Both the position numbers and the translations under genes were made by a program. The notes under the pieces are model-generated. The model did not search any database. It had not been told where the DNA came from and was given only the letters and a program-made list of their open reading frames with translations. From assembly GCA_963771435.1 (NCBI GenBank), contig CAVYTF010000005.1, positions 1 through 64,000 on the forward strand: a stretch of 64,000 nt of DNA. Direction: 5' to 3'. Origin of the DNA: CAVYTF01 sp963771435. GTDB lineage: Bacteria; Bacteroidota; Bacteroidia; Chitinophagales; Chitinophagaceae. The number at the start of each line of letters is the position of its first letter. The first letter of the stretch is position 1. Shown piece after piece: positions 44,077 to 52,423 of this stretch.

Positions 44077-45092
44077 TTTCCTTATTGCCTTCGTTCCGGT
44101 GTTGTTCATAAAATTCGTGCAGTTTTTCTCTTATCAGTTGTTTATCGGGCAGTTGCAACTGGTATTGAGCGATCAATGTGGGCGACAAGTTGCGGGATAA
44201 TGCATATTCAACCACCTCATCATCTTTATCCCGGCACAGCAGCACGCCAATGCTTGGGTTTTCATGCGGCTTTTTCACATCCCTGTCCAAAGCTTCTAAG
44301 TAAAAATTTAGCTGCCCGATATATTCAGGCATAAACTTGCCGATCTTTAGCTCAAAGGCGACCAGGGCGCTCAGCCCCCTGTGGTAAAACAACAGGTCAA
44401 TATAAAAATCTTGGTTACCCACCTGCAGGCGGTACGTTTCACTAATAAAAATAAAGTCTTTGCCCAACTCCAGGATAAATGCTTTCATTTGGCTGGCAAG
44501 GGCTTTTTTGCAGGTCGCTTTCGCTATGCTCCTCCGGCAAGCCTAAAAACTCCAGCACATAGTTGTCTTTAAAAGCATGGAAAATGTTAGGGTGCAATTC
44601 TCTCACCAGCGGTGAGAGTTTTGCGCTCATCATGCTGCGTTCAAACTGGGAGGCATCAATTTGCCTCTCGATCTCTCGTTTGCTAAGTTTGTCGTTAAGC
44701 GCAGTGTGGAGATAATATTCACGTTCTTCATTGGTCTTGCAGCGCGAAAAAATAATGGTGTTATGTGTCCACGGCAATTCTCTCACCACTGTCGAGAGTT
44801 TTTCATCGGCATAGTAGGTTTCATAAAACTGCTTCATGCGCCAAAGGTTTTTATCGCTAAAGCCTTTTATATCGGGTGCATGTTGGGCAATATAAGATGC
44901 CAATGCTGCAACTACCCCTTTGCCCCATGCCTCCGCCTGCACTTTCTGGCTGATGGTTTTGCCCACCAACCAATACAGGTCTATCAGCGCAGTGTTTACC
45001 TGTGCAAATATCTTTTGCCTGCTTTGGCTGATCTGCTGCAAAAGCTCGCTAAATGCTTCTTGCGTGCTGGTGGTTGTGCTAATATTACTCAT
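44069..45092 (-). pseudogene. second DUF1016 (YhcG-like) nuclease-domain gene, frameshifted
   Basis: The start is the ATG at 45092 (MSNISTTTSTQEAFSELL). The N-terminal DUF1016 domain reads YWLVGKTISQKVQAEAWGKG to about residue 100. The frame is lost in a run of six A (44504-44509 on the plus strand), where one A fewer would join QKALASQMKAFILELGKDF. The C-terminal nuclease domain then reads FYIDLLFYHRG and VAFELKIGKF with a full ELK motif, ending at 44069. Intact length would be about 340 residues. Two palindrome-bearing repeats (KLSTVVREL, KLSPLVREL) sit in variable loops. It overlaps the hsdS stub. Confidence 0.8.
44594..44802. repeat. two related palindromes inside the second DUF1016 gene
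   Basis: 44600-44618 is CTCTCACC-AGC-GGTGAGAG, a perfect palindrome. 44780-44798 is CTCTCACCACTGTCGAGAG, partly decayed. Both are preceded by GCAATT and followed by TTTT, and both encode KLSxxVREL in frame. They lie in loops like those of the palindromes in the first DUF1016 gene but differ in sequence. Confidence 0.78.
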
Positions 45093-45256
45093 GAACTTGC
45101 CATTTTTGATAATAAACCACACTAAAGTCCACTGTATGCCCCTCTGGCGCAGGTCTGCTGCTTATCAGTTACTTATTTCCCTTCTTTAGAATGTCATATC
45201 TAATAAACCTTTTTATTTTATCGCATAATGATCAGCAGCACCTGCTACAACCTCTT

Positions 45257-46408
45257 TCAAAATTCCAGATTCCTTGCCTCCCCGTTCAGCTCTCTCCCCC
45301 TCAGTATCTTTTCCAGTTCCCCTTGCCGCTGTAAGGAAGTCATCATACCAAACAACCCCAGCCCTTCGCTTACCTGTATTCCGTTATCAGTTTTCATCCT
45401 GTATTGTTCATAAGCTATCGGCAGCGCTTCCACCATCTTCCTTCTGTACAACTCAAGTCCTGTGCGCATAATGCCCTCCTTCCAGTCCCTGCTTTTTTTG
45501 ATTGGCAATACCATTCTTGAAGAGGTAAGCGCCTTGATATTTTCTTCAATATCTTCATTATTTGCTTTGGCAGTATCCGCATACGCCTCATAATACTTCA
45601 GTAGTTCAGCATCAAATGTGGTAATAAACCATTTCATAAAACCATCCTTAGAATAGTTAAGGTAAGGCTTTGCAGGAGTTTTCTTTTCACCTTCAGGCAA
45701 TACGTTCTTACTCTCAACAGGCTTTTGCTCTTTCGGTTTCCCCTCAGCAAGTGAAATATAAAACCGCTCTTTCTCTCCGTGTATATCAGGCAGCGATATA
45801 TAAAAACCTGTACCACGCCTGCTGTCTGCAAAAGCATACCATTGCGGGTAGTGGCCTCCATATTCATTCTCGCTCTCATACGCTTCTTTAAGGTCTTCGT
45901 AATTTTGTGCTTGTCTAACGTCATTGATTGGCTCAAAATCATCTGAGTTGGCAAACTGCATATAAAGGTCAAATTCATCTTCTTCTATCGGGCTAATATA
46001 GCTGCAACCAAAAATATCGTAGGACTGAACAATAAAGTCAAAACATATTTCACTGTCCCGCAGCTTTATTTTTTCTGCCCGCCATTCACACTGAAGGTCA
46101 AACAATTTCTTCTGCTGAATATCTTTCAACCGTTCCCATGCCTGCTCCAGCCATTTAACGTTTTCATCCTCCTTCCACTGTTCATATTTCTCCCCCCATT
46201 CCACCCACCATGTTTTTTTCCTTGCGAAGTCTTCAACAAAACTCGCTACTGAATGCCCGCTGAATTGCTTTGCGTAATCTTTAAAACGTTCATCATTCTC
46301 TAACTGCAGCCTGTATTCTTCCACCGCTTTTTTACGCCACAGCGCTTTTTCCTGCTCGCTTTTAAAAGAATTATCCTGTTTCGCAGGTTCTTCATCATTT
46401 TCAGCCAT
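45257..46408 (-). CDS. unrecognised protein, paralogue A of a tandem pair
   Basis: A 383-residue soluble protein without signal peptide or membrane helix, rich in Glu, Lys, Trp and Tyr. Shared blocks with the next gene are QKKLFDLQCEWRAEKIK (residues ~94-110) then EICFDF (~117-122), a central acidic stretch, and the C-terminal GRELNGEAR. The match extends along the whole length, so the two are tandem duplicates, strongly diverged. No known domain is recognised. It lies 18 bp downstream of its partner, probably in one operon, at the edge of the defence-like island. Confidence 0.7.
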   Translation of the reverse strand: MAENDEEPAKQDNSFKSEQEKALWRKKAVEEYRLQLENDERFKDYAKQFSGHSVASFVEDFARKKTWWVEWGEKYEQWKEDENVKWLEQAWERLKDIQQKKLFDLQCEWRAEKIKLRDSEICFDFIVQSYDIFGCSYISPIEEDEFDLYMQFANSDDFEPINDVRQAQNYEDLKEAYESENEYGGHYPQWYAFADSRRGTGFYISLPDIHGEKERFYISLAEGKPKEQKPVESKNVLPEGEKKTPAKPYLNYSKDGFMKWFITTFDAELLKYYEAYADTAKANNEDIEENIKALTSSRMVLPIKKSRDWKEGIMRTGLELYRRKMVEALPIAYEQYRMKTDNGIQVSEGLGLFGMMTSLQRQGELEKILRGRELNGEARNLEF

Positions 46409-46426
46409 AAAGCAAATGTTTTACGG

Positions 46427-47575
46427 TCATTTAGAAATTAAGATCCTTGGCTCACCGTTCAGTTCCCGCCCGTCCAATATATGGTTAATAGATTGTTGGC
46501 GACGGGTCAGATCATCCCGGGGAGGAAAAGGATAATACTCCTCTTTCTCCATTGCAGGCTTCCCTGCCGCCAGCCGGCTCCTGTATTCTTCCCAAATAGA
46601 TGGCAGTGCCGCAATGGTCATTTTCCTGTAATATCTTTCAGCAGCACGCTTAAGACCGCTTCGCCAGTCATCATCATCGGGCACTGGCACATTAATTTTG
46701 GCTTCCCCAAGGTCGATCAGTTCCATATCAATACCCTCGCTAAAAGCCATATCATCCTTCCACTCCCGGTCAGAACGGTACAGTTTCAGGGTTTCTTTTG
46801 TGTCAAAACTGGTCAGGAACCATACCGCAAATTCCCGGTCATATAAGGTTTTAATATGTGGCCGTTGGTCTTGTTTAGCCCTCGCAGCTTCCCATTCAGT
46901 TTTATTTTTTTCATACCAATGTTCTTTATAAACCTGCTCCTTCTCATCCCTTATATCATGCAGCGCAAGCAAAACATCTGTACCATAAACTGAATCATAA
47001 TAGCGGTACCATTCCGGGTAATCACCATCGCGGTCTTTTGTGTCATAATAGTTATTCCTTAGCCGCGTGGCATCGCTGCCAATATTATAGTCATCAAAAG
47101 CATCATAAGTATCGCTCAGTTGGTCTAAAAAGTCAATATAGTGGTTCAACTCTTCTTCTGTCACAGGCGGCACAATAGGGCAGTTGATAATATCTCTCCC
47201 CACAAAATAAAAGTCAAAGCATATCTCAATTCCCAGGATCTTTATCTTTTCAGCTCTCCATTCACATTCAAGGTTAAAAAGCTTTTTTTTCTGTATTTGC
47301 AGCAGCCCGATAAAAGCCTTCTGCCTCCATTGCAGGTTCATATGATCCCTGAACTTCACCATTTCGTCTCCGCCACTTATCCACGTTGCCTTCATATGCG
47401 CATAATGCTCAATAAAAAACCCAACAGACTGTTCATGATAGCTGGCAAGAAGATCAACAAACCGCTTTTCCGTTTGCAGTGCCAGCTTCGTTTCTTCATA
47501 GATCTTTTGCCGCAGGTCAGCCTTTGCCACTTGTTTATCAATATATGTCTCTGGTTTTTTTTCTTCGCTATCCAT
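46427..47575 (-). CDS. unrecognised protein, paralogue B of a tandem pair
   Basis: A 382-residue soluble protein, first gene of the pair. It shares QKKKLFNLECEWRAEKIK (~residues 95-112), EICFDF (~115-121), MTIAALPSIWEEYRS (equivalent to VEALPIAYEQYRM) and the C-terminal GRELNGEPR with paralogue A. The conserved Cys in CEWRAEK, the FDF and the RELNGE end are candidate functional residues. Acidic and aromatic-rich; no signal. The call of two paralogues of one unknown family is firm; function is not known. Confidence 0.7.
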   Translation of the reverse strand: MDSEEKKPETYIDKQVAKADLRQKIYEETKLALQTEKRFVDLLASYHEQSVGFFIEHYAHMKATWISGGDEMVKFRDHMNLQWRQKAFIGLLQIQKKKLFNLECEWRAEKIKILGIEICFDFYFVGRDIINCPIVPPVTEEELNHYIDFLDQLSDTYDAFDDYNIGSDATRLRNNYYDTKDRDGDYPEWYRYYDSVYGTDVLLALHDIRDEKEQVYKEHWYEKNKTEWEAARAKQDQRPHIKTLYDREFAVWFLTSFDTKETLKLYRSDREWKDDMAFSEGIDMELIDLGEAKINVPVPDDDDWRSGLKRAAERYYRKMTIAALPSIWEEYRSRLAAGKPAMEKEEYYPFPPRDDLTRRQQSINHILDGRELNGEPRILISK

Positions 47576-47659
47576 TGCATAAAGTTATGCCAACAAGGCG
47601 ATCCGTCCACCCCATCTCAAATAAAAACTTAGTGCCCCTTCCTGTCTTTGTGATTCCTT

Positions 47660-47781
47660 GTCGCCCTAGGGTCTTCACAGCACAGCTTATATGCGAGCTG
47701 AGGCCCTGCATTTTCGGCTTGTTCTAGTTCTAACAGCCACTTTCCTCTCAGTACATGGTTAATGTAAGCAACCAACCATTC
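47660..47781 (+). repeat. dispersed ~100-bp repeat, copy R2
   Basis: GTCGCCCTAGGGTCTTCACA at the start, then CCCTGCATTTTCGGCTTGTT and TAACAGCCACTTTCCTC, as in R1. It continues to GCAACCAACCATTC (47768-47781), which is shared exactly with R3 at 52006-52019. Confidence 0.6.
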
Positions 47782-47877
47782 CATGTACAGCGAAAGTTTC
47801 CTTTAAGGCTACGCTGCCTTATTCTCTTCAGAATAGAAATTTATTTTATAAATATTGAAATAACTTTACCTTTCATC

Positions 47878-48240
47878 ATGCAACGCAGCCTGGCATTAGC
47901 CTTTATTACCCTCCTCACTGTATCACAATATGCAGCACAGCTAAGCTACCTCCAATGTAGGCTGGTCAATAACTTCAGCCCCATTGTACAGCATTGTGAC
48001 TGCGAAAAGCAAGATAACGGTATCGCGTCCGGCAACAAAGAGTTTCCTGCTACAAAATCTTCCACGCACCTGCCTGCAGATGACTTTTATACCTTGGCAA
48101 AAACAAATGCTTTTTTGGGTCATCCTTCTTTATTAACACGCACACCATTTCTGCAGCAGGGTGCTGCTCTTTCCAAAGGCAGCCATAGCAGGTTGTATAA
48201 GCCCCCGCGCCGCTCATTTTTTATTCCTTATACCGCATAA
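47878..48240 (+). CDS. small secreted cysteine-containing protein
   Basis: A 120-residue protein from the ATG at 47878 (MQRSLALAFITLLTVSQYA), with a signal peptide to about residue 20. The mature start has LQCRLVNNFSPIVQHCDCEK, with three Cys including a CDC. This resembles small Bacteroidota proteins found near metal or TonB genes (HYC_CC_PP-like), but the match is weak. The C-terminus is basic (RLYKPPRRSFF). An upstream in-frame start at 47755 is less likely. It precedes a thioredoxin-like gene by 92 bp. Confidence 0.5.
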   Translation: MQRSLALAFITLLTVSQYAAQLSYLQCRLVNNFSPIVQHCDCEKQDNGIASGNKEFPATKSSTHLPADDFYTLAKTNAFLGHPSLLTRTPFLQQGAALSKGSHSRLYKPPRRSFFIPYTA

Positions 48241-48332
48241 TATTACACGCAGTTAATTAGCTGCACACATTGTTCTGTCCCTCTCAACAGGGCCAGAATG
48301 GTTATTTTTTTACCTTAAACATTAATTCTTGT

Positions 48333-49238
48333 ATGAATAAACTTATTAGCCTCTTCATGGCTGTACTGCTGACAATGGCCGCCGCCGCGCAGCCTGCAGC
48401 AGAAAAGCCAAAGGTCCTTTATGGCACCTGTACCAAAGACAGCCTTACAAAAGCCCCCTACGATAAATGGTTTGATCCTGGTTATGAAAAGTACAGCCCT
48501 GATTCAGCAACGGTTGCACAACTAAAAAAACAAAACCTGAAAAACATCAGTATCGAAGTTTTCTTTGGCACCTGGTGTGGCGACAGTCGGCGGGAAGTAC
48601 CTCGGCTCATGAAACTGTTGGATCAGGTCTCTTTCAGCACCGGCAACCTCCATTTAATGGCAGTTGGCGGCAGCGATTCGCTTTACAAACAAACACCCCT
48701 CCATGATGAACGGGGCAAGGCTATATTCCATGTGCCGGTTATCATTGTGTATAAGAATGGCGTTGAGCTCAACCGTATCAATGAATTCCCGTCCCTGTCA
48801 CTGGAAAAAGACTTGCTCAGCATCATTACGGGCCAGCCGGTCACTCCTAATTATCATTCCTTTGCTACGGTCCGTAAATGGCTGAATGATGGCACACTGC
48901 TCGATGAGAATAGCAGTATTCACGGCCTTGCCGTCCAGTTAAAGCCATTAACAGACAATGAAAATGAATTAAACAGCCTTGGCTATTTATTATTGGGGCA
49001 GGATAAAAAGAAAGAAGCGCTCAAAATATTCCAGGTCAATAACTATCTCTATCCCGGATCTGCCAATGTAATATCCAGCCTCGGGGAAGGATATCTTAGA
49101 AACGGAGATTCCACAAACGCCGTTATATACCTCGAAAGATCGTTGCAGCAAAACAAAGATCCAAACGCAGTAAAAGATATACTCGACATTTTATACGAAG
49201 CAAAAGGATTAAAAAAGGATACCCCAAAACCCTCTTAA
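48333..49238 (+). CDS. secreted thioredoxin-like protein with C-terminal TPR-like repeats
   Basis: About 301 residues from the ATG at 48333 (MNKLISLFMAVLLTMAAAA), with a signal peptide. The thioredoxin-like domain carries EVFFGTWCGDSRREVPRLMK: the active site is WCGDS, with only one Cys, so it is not a normal CxxC oxidoreductase. The C-terminal ~100 residues have TPR-like helices (ALKIFQVNNYLYPGSANVIS, then DSTNAVIYLERSL). A strong terminator follows. It may handle thiols or act as a scaffold in the periplasm. Confidence 0.8.
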   Translation: MNKLISLFMAVLLTMAAAAQPAAEKPKVLYGTCTKDSLTKAPYDKWFDPGYEKYSPDSATVAQLKKQNLKNISIEVFFGTWCGDSRREVPRLMKLLDQVSFSTGNLHLMAVGGSDSLYKQTPLHDERGKAIFHVPVIIVYKNGVELNRINEFPSLSLEKDLLSIITGQPVTPNYHSFATVRKWLNDGTLLDENSSIHGLAVQLKPLTDNENELNSLGYLLLGQDKKKEALKIFQVNNYLYPGSANVISSLGEGYLRNGDSTNAVIYLERSLQQNKDPNAVKDILDILYEAKGLKKDTPKPS

Positions 49239-49254
49239 AATTTCTTTGGTCCGC

Positions 49255-49288
49255 AAAAAAGGCAGCAATACAATTGCTGCCTTTTTTG
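49255..49288. terminator. bidirectional intrinsic terminator
   Basis: GGCAGCAAT (49261-49269) pairs with ATTGCTGCC (49273-49281) over a 3-nt loop, with T6 after it and A6 before it. It ends the thioredoxin-like gene on the plus strand and can also serve the minus-strand ggt gene. Confidence 0.85.
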
Positions 49289-49341
49289 TGAACTATAAGA
49301 TTACCTGTTCATAGATCATTGCTGATAATGTCCTCGCTTTT

Positions 49342-49385
49342 TGGGATTTGCGATCTCTAACGCCTATCAAGGATTTGTGATCCTT
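49342..49385. repeat. pair of REP-like hairpins
   Basis: GGGATTTGCGATCTC (imperfect) followed by AAGGATTTGTGATCCTT (49369-49385, perfect arms). Both have the ATTTGYRAT centre also seen at 43733-43755. They lie between the thioredoxin-like and ggt gene ends. Confidence 0.5.
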
Positions 49386-49410
49386 ATTCCATATTCTATG
49401 CACTATAGCC

Positions 49411-51136
49411 TCAATACCCCGCCACACTATCCTCGCCGCGATTATCTGCTACAGTTTCACGTCCTCCATTTGGCAGTACACGTATCACTTCAGTTCGCCC
49501 TATTTGTGGTAAGTCGTGGAACTTATATCCAATTGCCTCCATCTTGATTTTTGTTTCAGCGGGAAAGTCAGGTTCAATATCTACCTCATCAGGCAGCCAT
49601 TGGTGATGAAACTTAGGTTTGTTAACCGCATCTTCTGCGCTCATGTTGTATTCAAGGATATTCACCAGCGTCTGAAACACAGAAGTAGGAATGGTAGTCC
49701 CGCCCGGCGTTCCAACAACTATATAAGGCTTTTTATTCTTAAGCACCAACGTTGGCGACATGGAACTTAGCATCCTTTTGTTAGGTTCAATGGCATTCGC
49801 CGCTCCACCAACTGCCCCAAACATATTCGGTACGCCCGGTTTCGCACTAAAATCATCCATCTCATTATTCATTATGAATCCTGCACCGCCAACCACTGTT
49901 CCGCTGCCATACCCGCCATTCAGCGTAGTCGTCACACTCACCATATTCCCGTCTTTATCCAGTATGCTTATATGCGTCGTCTCGTCGCTTTCGTGAATGA
50001 TACCCGCTTTTATATTTGCACTCGGGGTGGCTTTCGTGCTGTCATAATCAACCATCCGATTGGCTATGTATGTATCATTGGTCAGGGTTCTCTGGGGCAC
50101 TTTCCAAAAGTCAGGGTCGCCGAGGTGTTCAGCACGGTCGGCATAAGCCCTGCGTTCCACTTCCACCATCAATTGCACTTGCTGAGTACTTTGAAAAGCA
50201 TAGCGTGAAATGTTCCTGTTTTCTATCATCTTCATCATTTGTTCAATGATGATCCCCCCGCTGCTTGGCGGCGGCATCCCTATTATTTCATAACCTTTAT
50301 AATTAAATTCTAAAGGAGTACGCTCTTTGGCCTTATAATTTTGCAGGTCTTCAAGGCCTATGATCCCCTTGCCATGCTTCATCTCTTCAACGATCAGTTG
50401 CGCTGTTTTTCCTTCATAAAAACCTCTTTGTCCAAGGTCGCGTATTCTTTTAAGTGTTTCGGCGAGGTCCTTGTTCACCAACGTGTCACCCGCCTTCCAG
50501 GGGGATTCTTTTATGTAGGCGCCCGGCTGGGTAGAATTCTGAATAAGTAACTCCCTGGCGCTGTTAAGCCTTGTTGCTTCTTTTTCAGTCAGTACAAATC
50601 CATATTCTGCAAGGTCAATTGCTGGCTGGATCAATGTTTTCATGGGCAACCGGGCATATTTCAAGGTCTCAAACAATCCGGCAACGGTACCGGGAACGCC
50701 ACTTGCCAAATGTCCCTGTAAAGATAGCTTTGGTATCACATTGCCGTCCTTGTCCAGGTACATATCGCGGCTTGCCTTGTTGGGAGCAGTTTCTCTGAAA
50801 TCAATTGCAATGCTTTTACCCATACTTGTGCGGCCCACCAAAAAACCGCCGCCGCCAATATTCCCCGCACCAGGATAAACCACCGCCAAAGCCAACTGTG
50901 TGGCAATGGCCGCATCAAAAGCATTGCCCCCACGCTTCATTATTTCCGCACCAACCATGCTTGCCAAAGGATGCGCACACGAAACCGAAGCATTTTTAAA
51001 CTCTTTTATCTTTACGATCGGGTACTGGTAAGGATCCACTGCCCTGCCAGCCCCAACGATAGGCGGTAATTTGGCTTGAGACAACAAGCACAACTGACAG
51101 ACAACGCCTATCACTAACAAAAGAGATCTTCTTCAT
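49411..51136 (-). CDS. ggt: gamma-glutamyltransferase, frameshifted near the start
   Basis: A periplasmic enzyme that transfers or hydrolyses the gamma-glutamyl group of glutathione. The catalytic Thr of the autoprocessed precursor is in ETTHISILDKDGNMVSVTTT, and the core shows GGNAFDAAIATQLAL, GNIGGGGFLV, the PPPSSGG loop and PTLVLKNKKPYIVVGTPGG. The long frame starts only at a TTG (51120). One base less in the TTTT at 51119-51125 would join it to the ATG at 51136 and restore a signal peptide (MKKISLLLVIGVVCQL). About 574 residues if joined. Confidence 0.9.
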
Positions 51137-51220
51137 TAATTATTTTATTGAAACAAAAATAAAAAGCGATACCTGTGTGAAAATACTACAAAGAGTACAA
51201 AACCATTATAGAAAGCTCTT

Positions 51221-51240
51221 CAGCCCGGTTCTTCGGGCTG
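51221..51240. terminator. short hairpin upstream of ggt
   Basis: CAGCCCG, 6-nt loop, CGGGCTG. It lies between the ggt start and the end of the 51287 gene. There is no T tract on either strand, so it may be a weak terminator of the minus-strand membrane-protein gene or a regulatory stem. Confidence 0.3.
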
Positions 51241-51286
51241 TTCATATAGCAACCCAATAATTTCAGTATCGATGTTTGCTGCTGGT

Positions 51287-51730
51287 TTATACATTCTGAT
51301 TGCTTGTCGCCTCGTTTGCGCTTTCAGAGCTTTTTGCATCTTCTGTGTCTGCTGAGTGAGGCGTATTAGAATAGTCCCACTCGTCATAGTTTCGTTTTAG
51401 AGCCCATAGTGCAGTGAATAAAATTACTGATAATGCAAGCCCAATTATTAGTCCTACAAAAAAGAATAGGATAAAGGCAACGATTATTAAATATATTCTG
51501 ATACCCACTTTCTTGTATTCATCGTCATAAAGTTTATATGAGGTGCAGAGTTTATATCCGATTATACTTGCCCATAACAAAAAAGCCCAGGAAAGTATCC
51601 CTATAAAGAATCCAAATGTGTAAACTGTGCTTTTCAAAAAGAGGGCTCCTGAAATACTTATTAATAGTCCAATTATTGACAGCACAGTTGCAACTATTGA
51701 AAATGCTCTTACTGTTTTTTGTTGATACAT
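51287..51730 (-). CDS. small membrane protein, unknown
   Basis: A 147-residue protein from the ATG at 51730 (MYQQKTVRAFSIVATVLS); a longer frame to 51832 adds residues unlike the rest. Four hydrophobic helices follow in two hairpins (~10-30, 38-60, 75-112), then a Ser/Glu/Asp-rich cytoplasmic tail (DTEDAKSSESANEATS). No family recognised. Confidence 0.6.
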   Translation of the reverse strand: MYQQKTVRAFSIVATVLSIIGLLISISGALFLKSTVYTFGFFIGILSWAFLLWASIIGYKLCTSYKLYDDEYKKVGIRIYLIIVAFILFFFVGLIIGLALSVILFTALWALKRNYDEWDYSNTPHSADTEDAKSSESANEATSNQNV

Positions 51731-51900
51731 AATTATTGGTTTAATTGTTATTAATTTATCCGGTCTGCCAAAACTAACGGCCAACAAACAATTATTGAGA
51801 ATGTGGTAGGCAAGAATGTTTCCTTTAGCCAAAGATCAAGGGTTAATTCCTGTAACAAAAGCCAAATATACAACCGAAGCCCAATGCGTAGGGGTTTATT

Positions 51901-52019
51901 GTCGCCGGAGGGTCTTTGTTGTATAGCCTTGCAAAGCGTCATAATACTCCTTAGCTTTTTTGGTTTTAACCGCAACTTTACCTTACATCATTATCGCCAG
52001 GGTGAGCAACCAACCATTC
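51901..52019 (+). repeat. dispersed ~100-bp repeat, copy R3 (degenerate)
   Basis: GTCGCCGGAGGGTCTTTGTT, ATAGCCTTGC, TTTTGGTTTTAACCGCAAC and GCAACCAACCATTC occur in the same order as in R1 and R2, but with more changes. No open frame. Confidence 0.5.
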
Positions 52020-52189
52020 TCTGCACTCGCGAAGTGCTCTCTTATAAACATTTGCAGTTCAATATACTTAGTGTCTCTTCGTGTCTTCCAGCCTTCGTGA
52101 TTCAAAAATAAATTTAATTTTTGCTGCCACCCAACTTTATCCTAAATTGCCAACGATCTCCTCTTTTACTCATTTCCAACTACCATTTC

Positions 52190-52295
52190 CCTACCCTTAT
52201 AGAGACCTTATAGAGACTTTATAGAGACCTTATAGAGACCCTGCTCCCACTCAAAGCCCACCTTACTCTCACCCTACTCCCACTCAAACCCCTTC
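52190..52295 (+). repeat. 44-bp dispersed element, copy B
   Basis: Units at 52197, 52208 (variant ending ACT), 52219 and 52230, then CTGCTCCCACTCAAAGCCC and two further CCCACTC-type motifs. The array ends 183 bp before the GH31 start and has the same orientation. Confidence 0.9.
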
Positions 52296-52423
52296 CCCAT
52301 CCCATCCACTTAGAAGACAGTATCATCCCTTATTCCTTCTTTTTTTCCTTACTTCCCCTAAAAAATGCTTATTGTCATTACAGGAACTATTAATTTTATC
52401 CCGAAATTTTCTATCACCCATAA

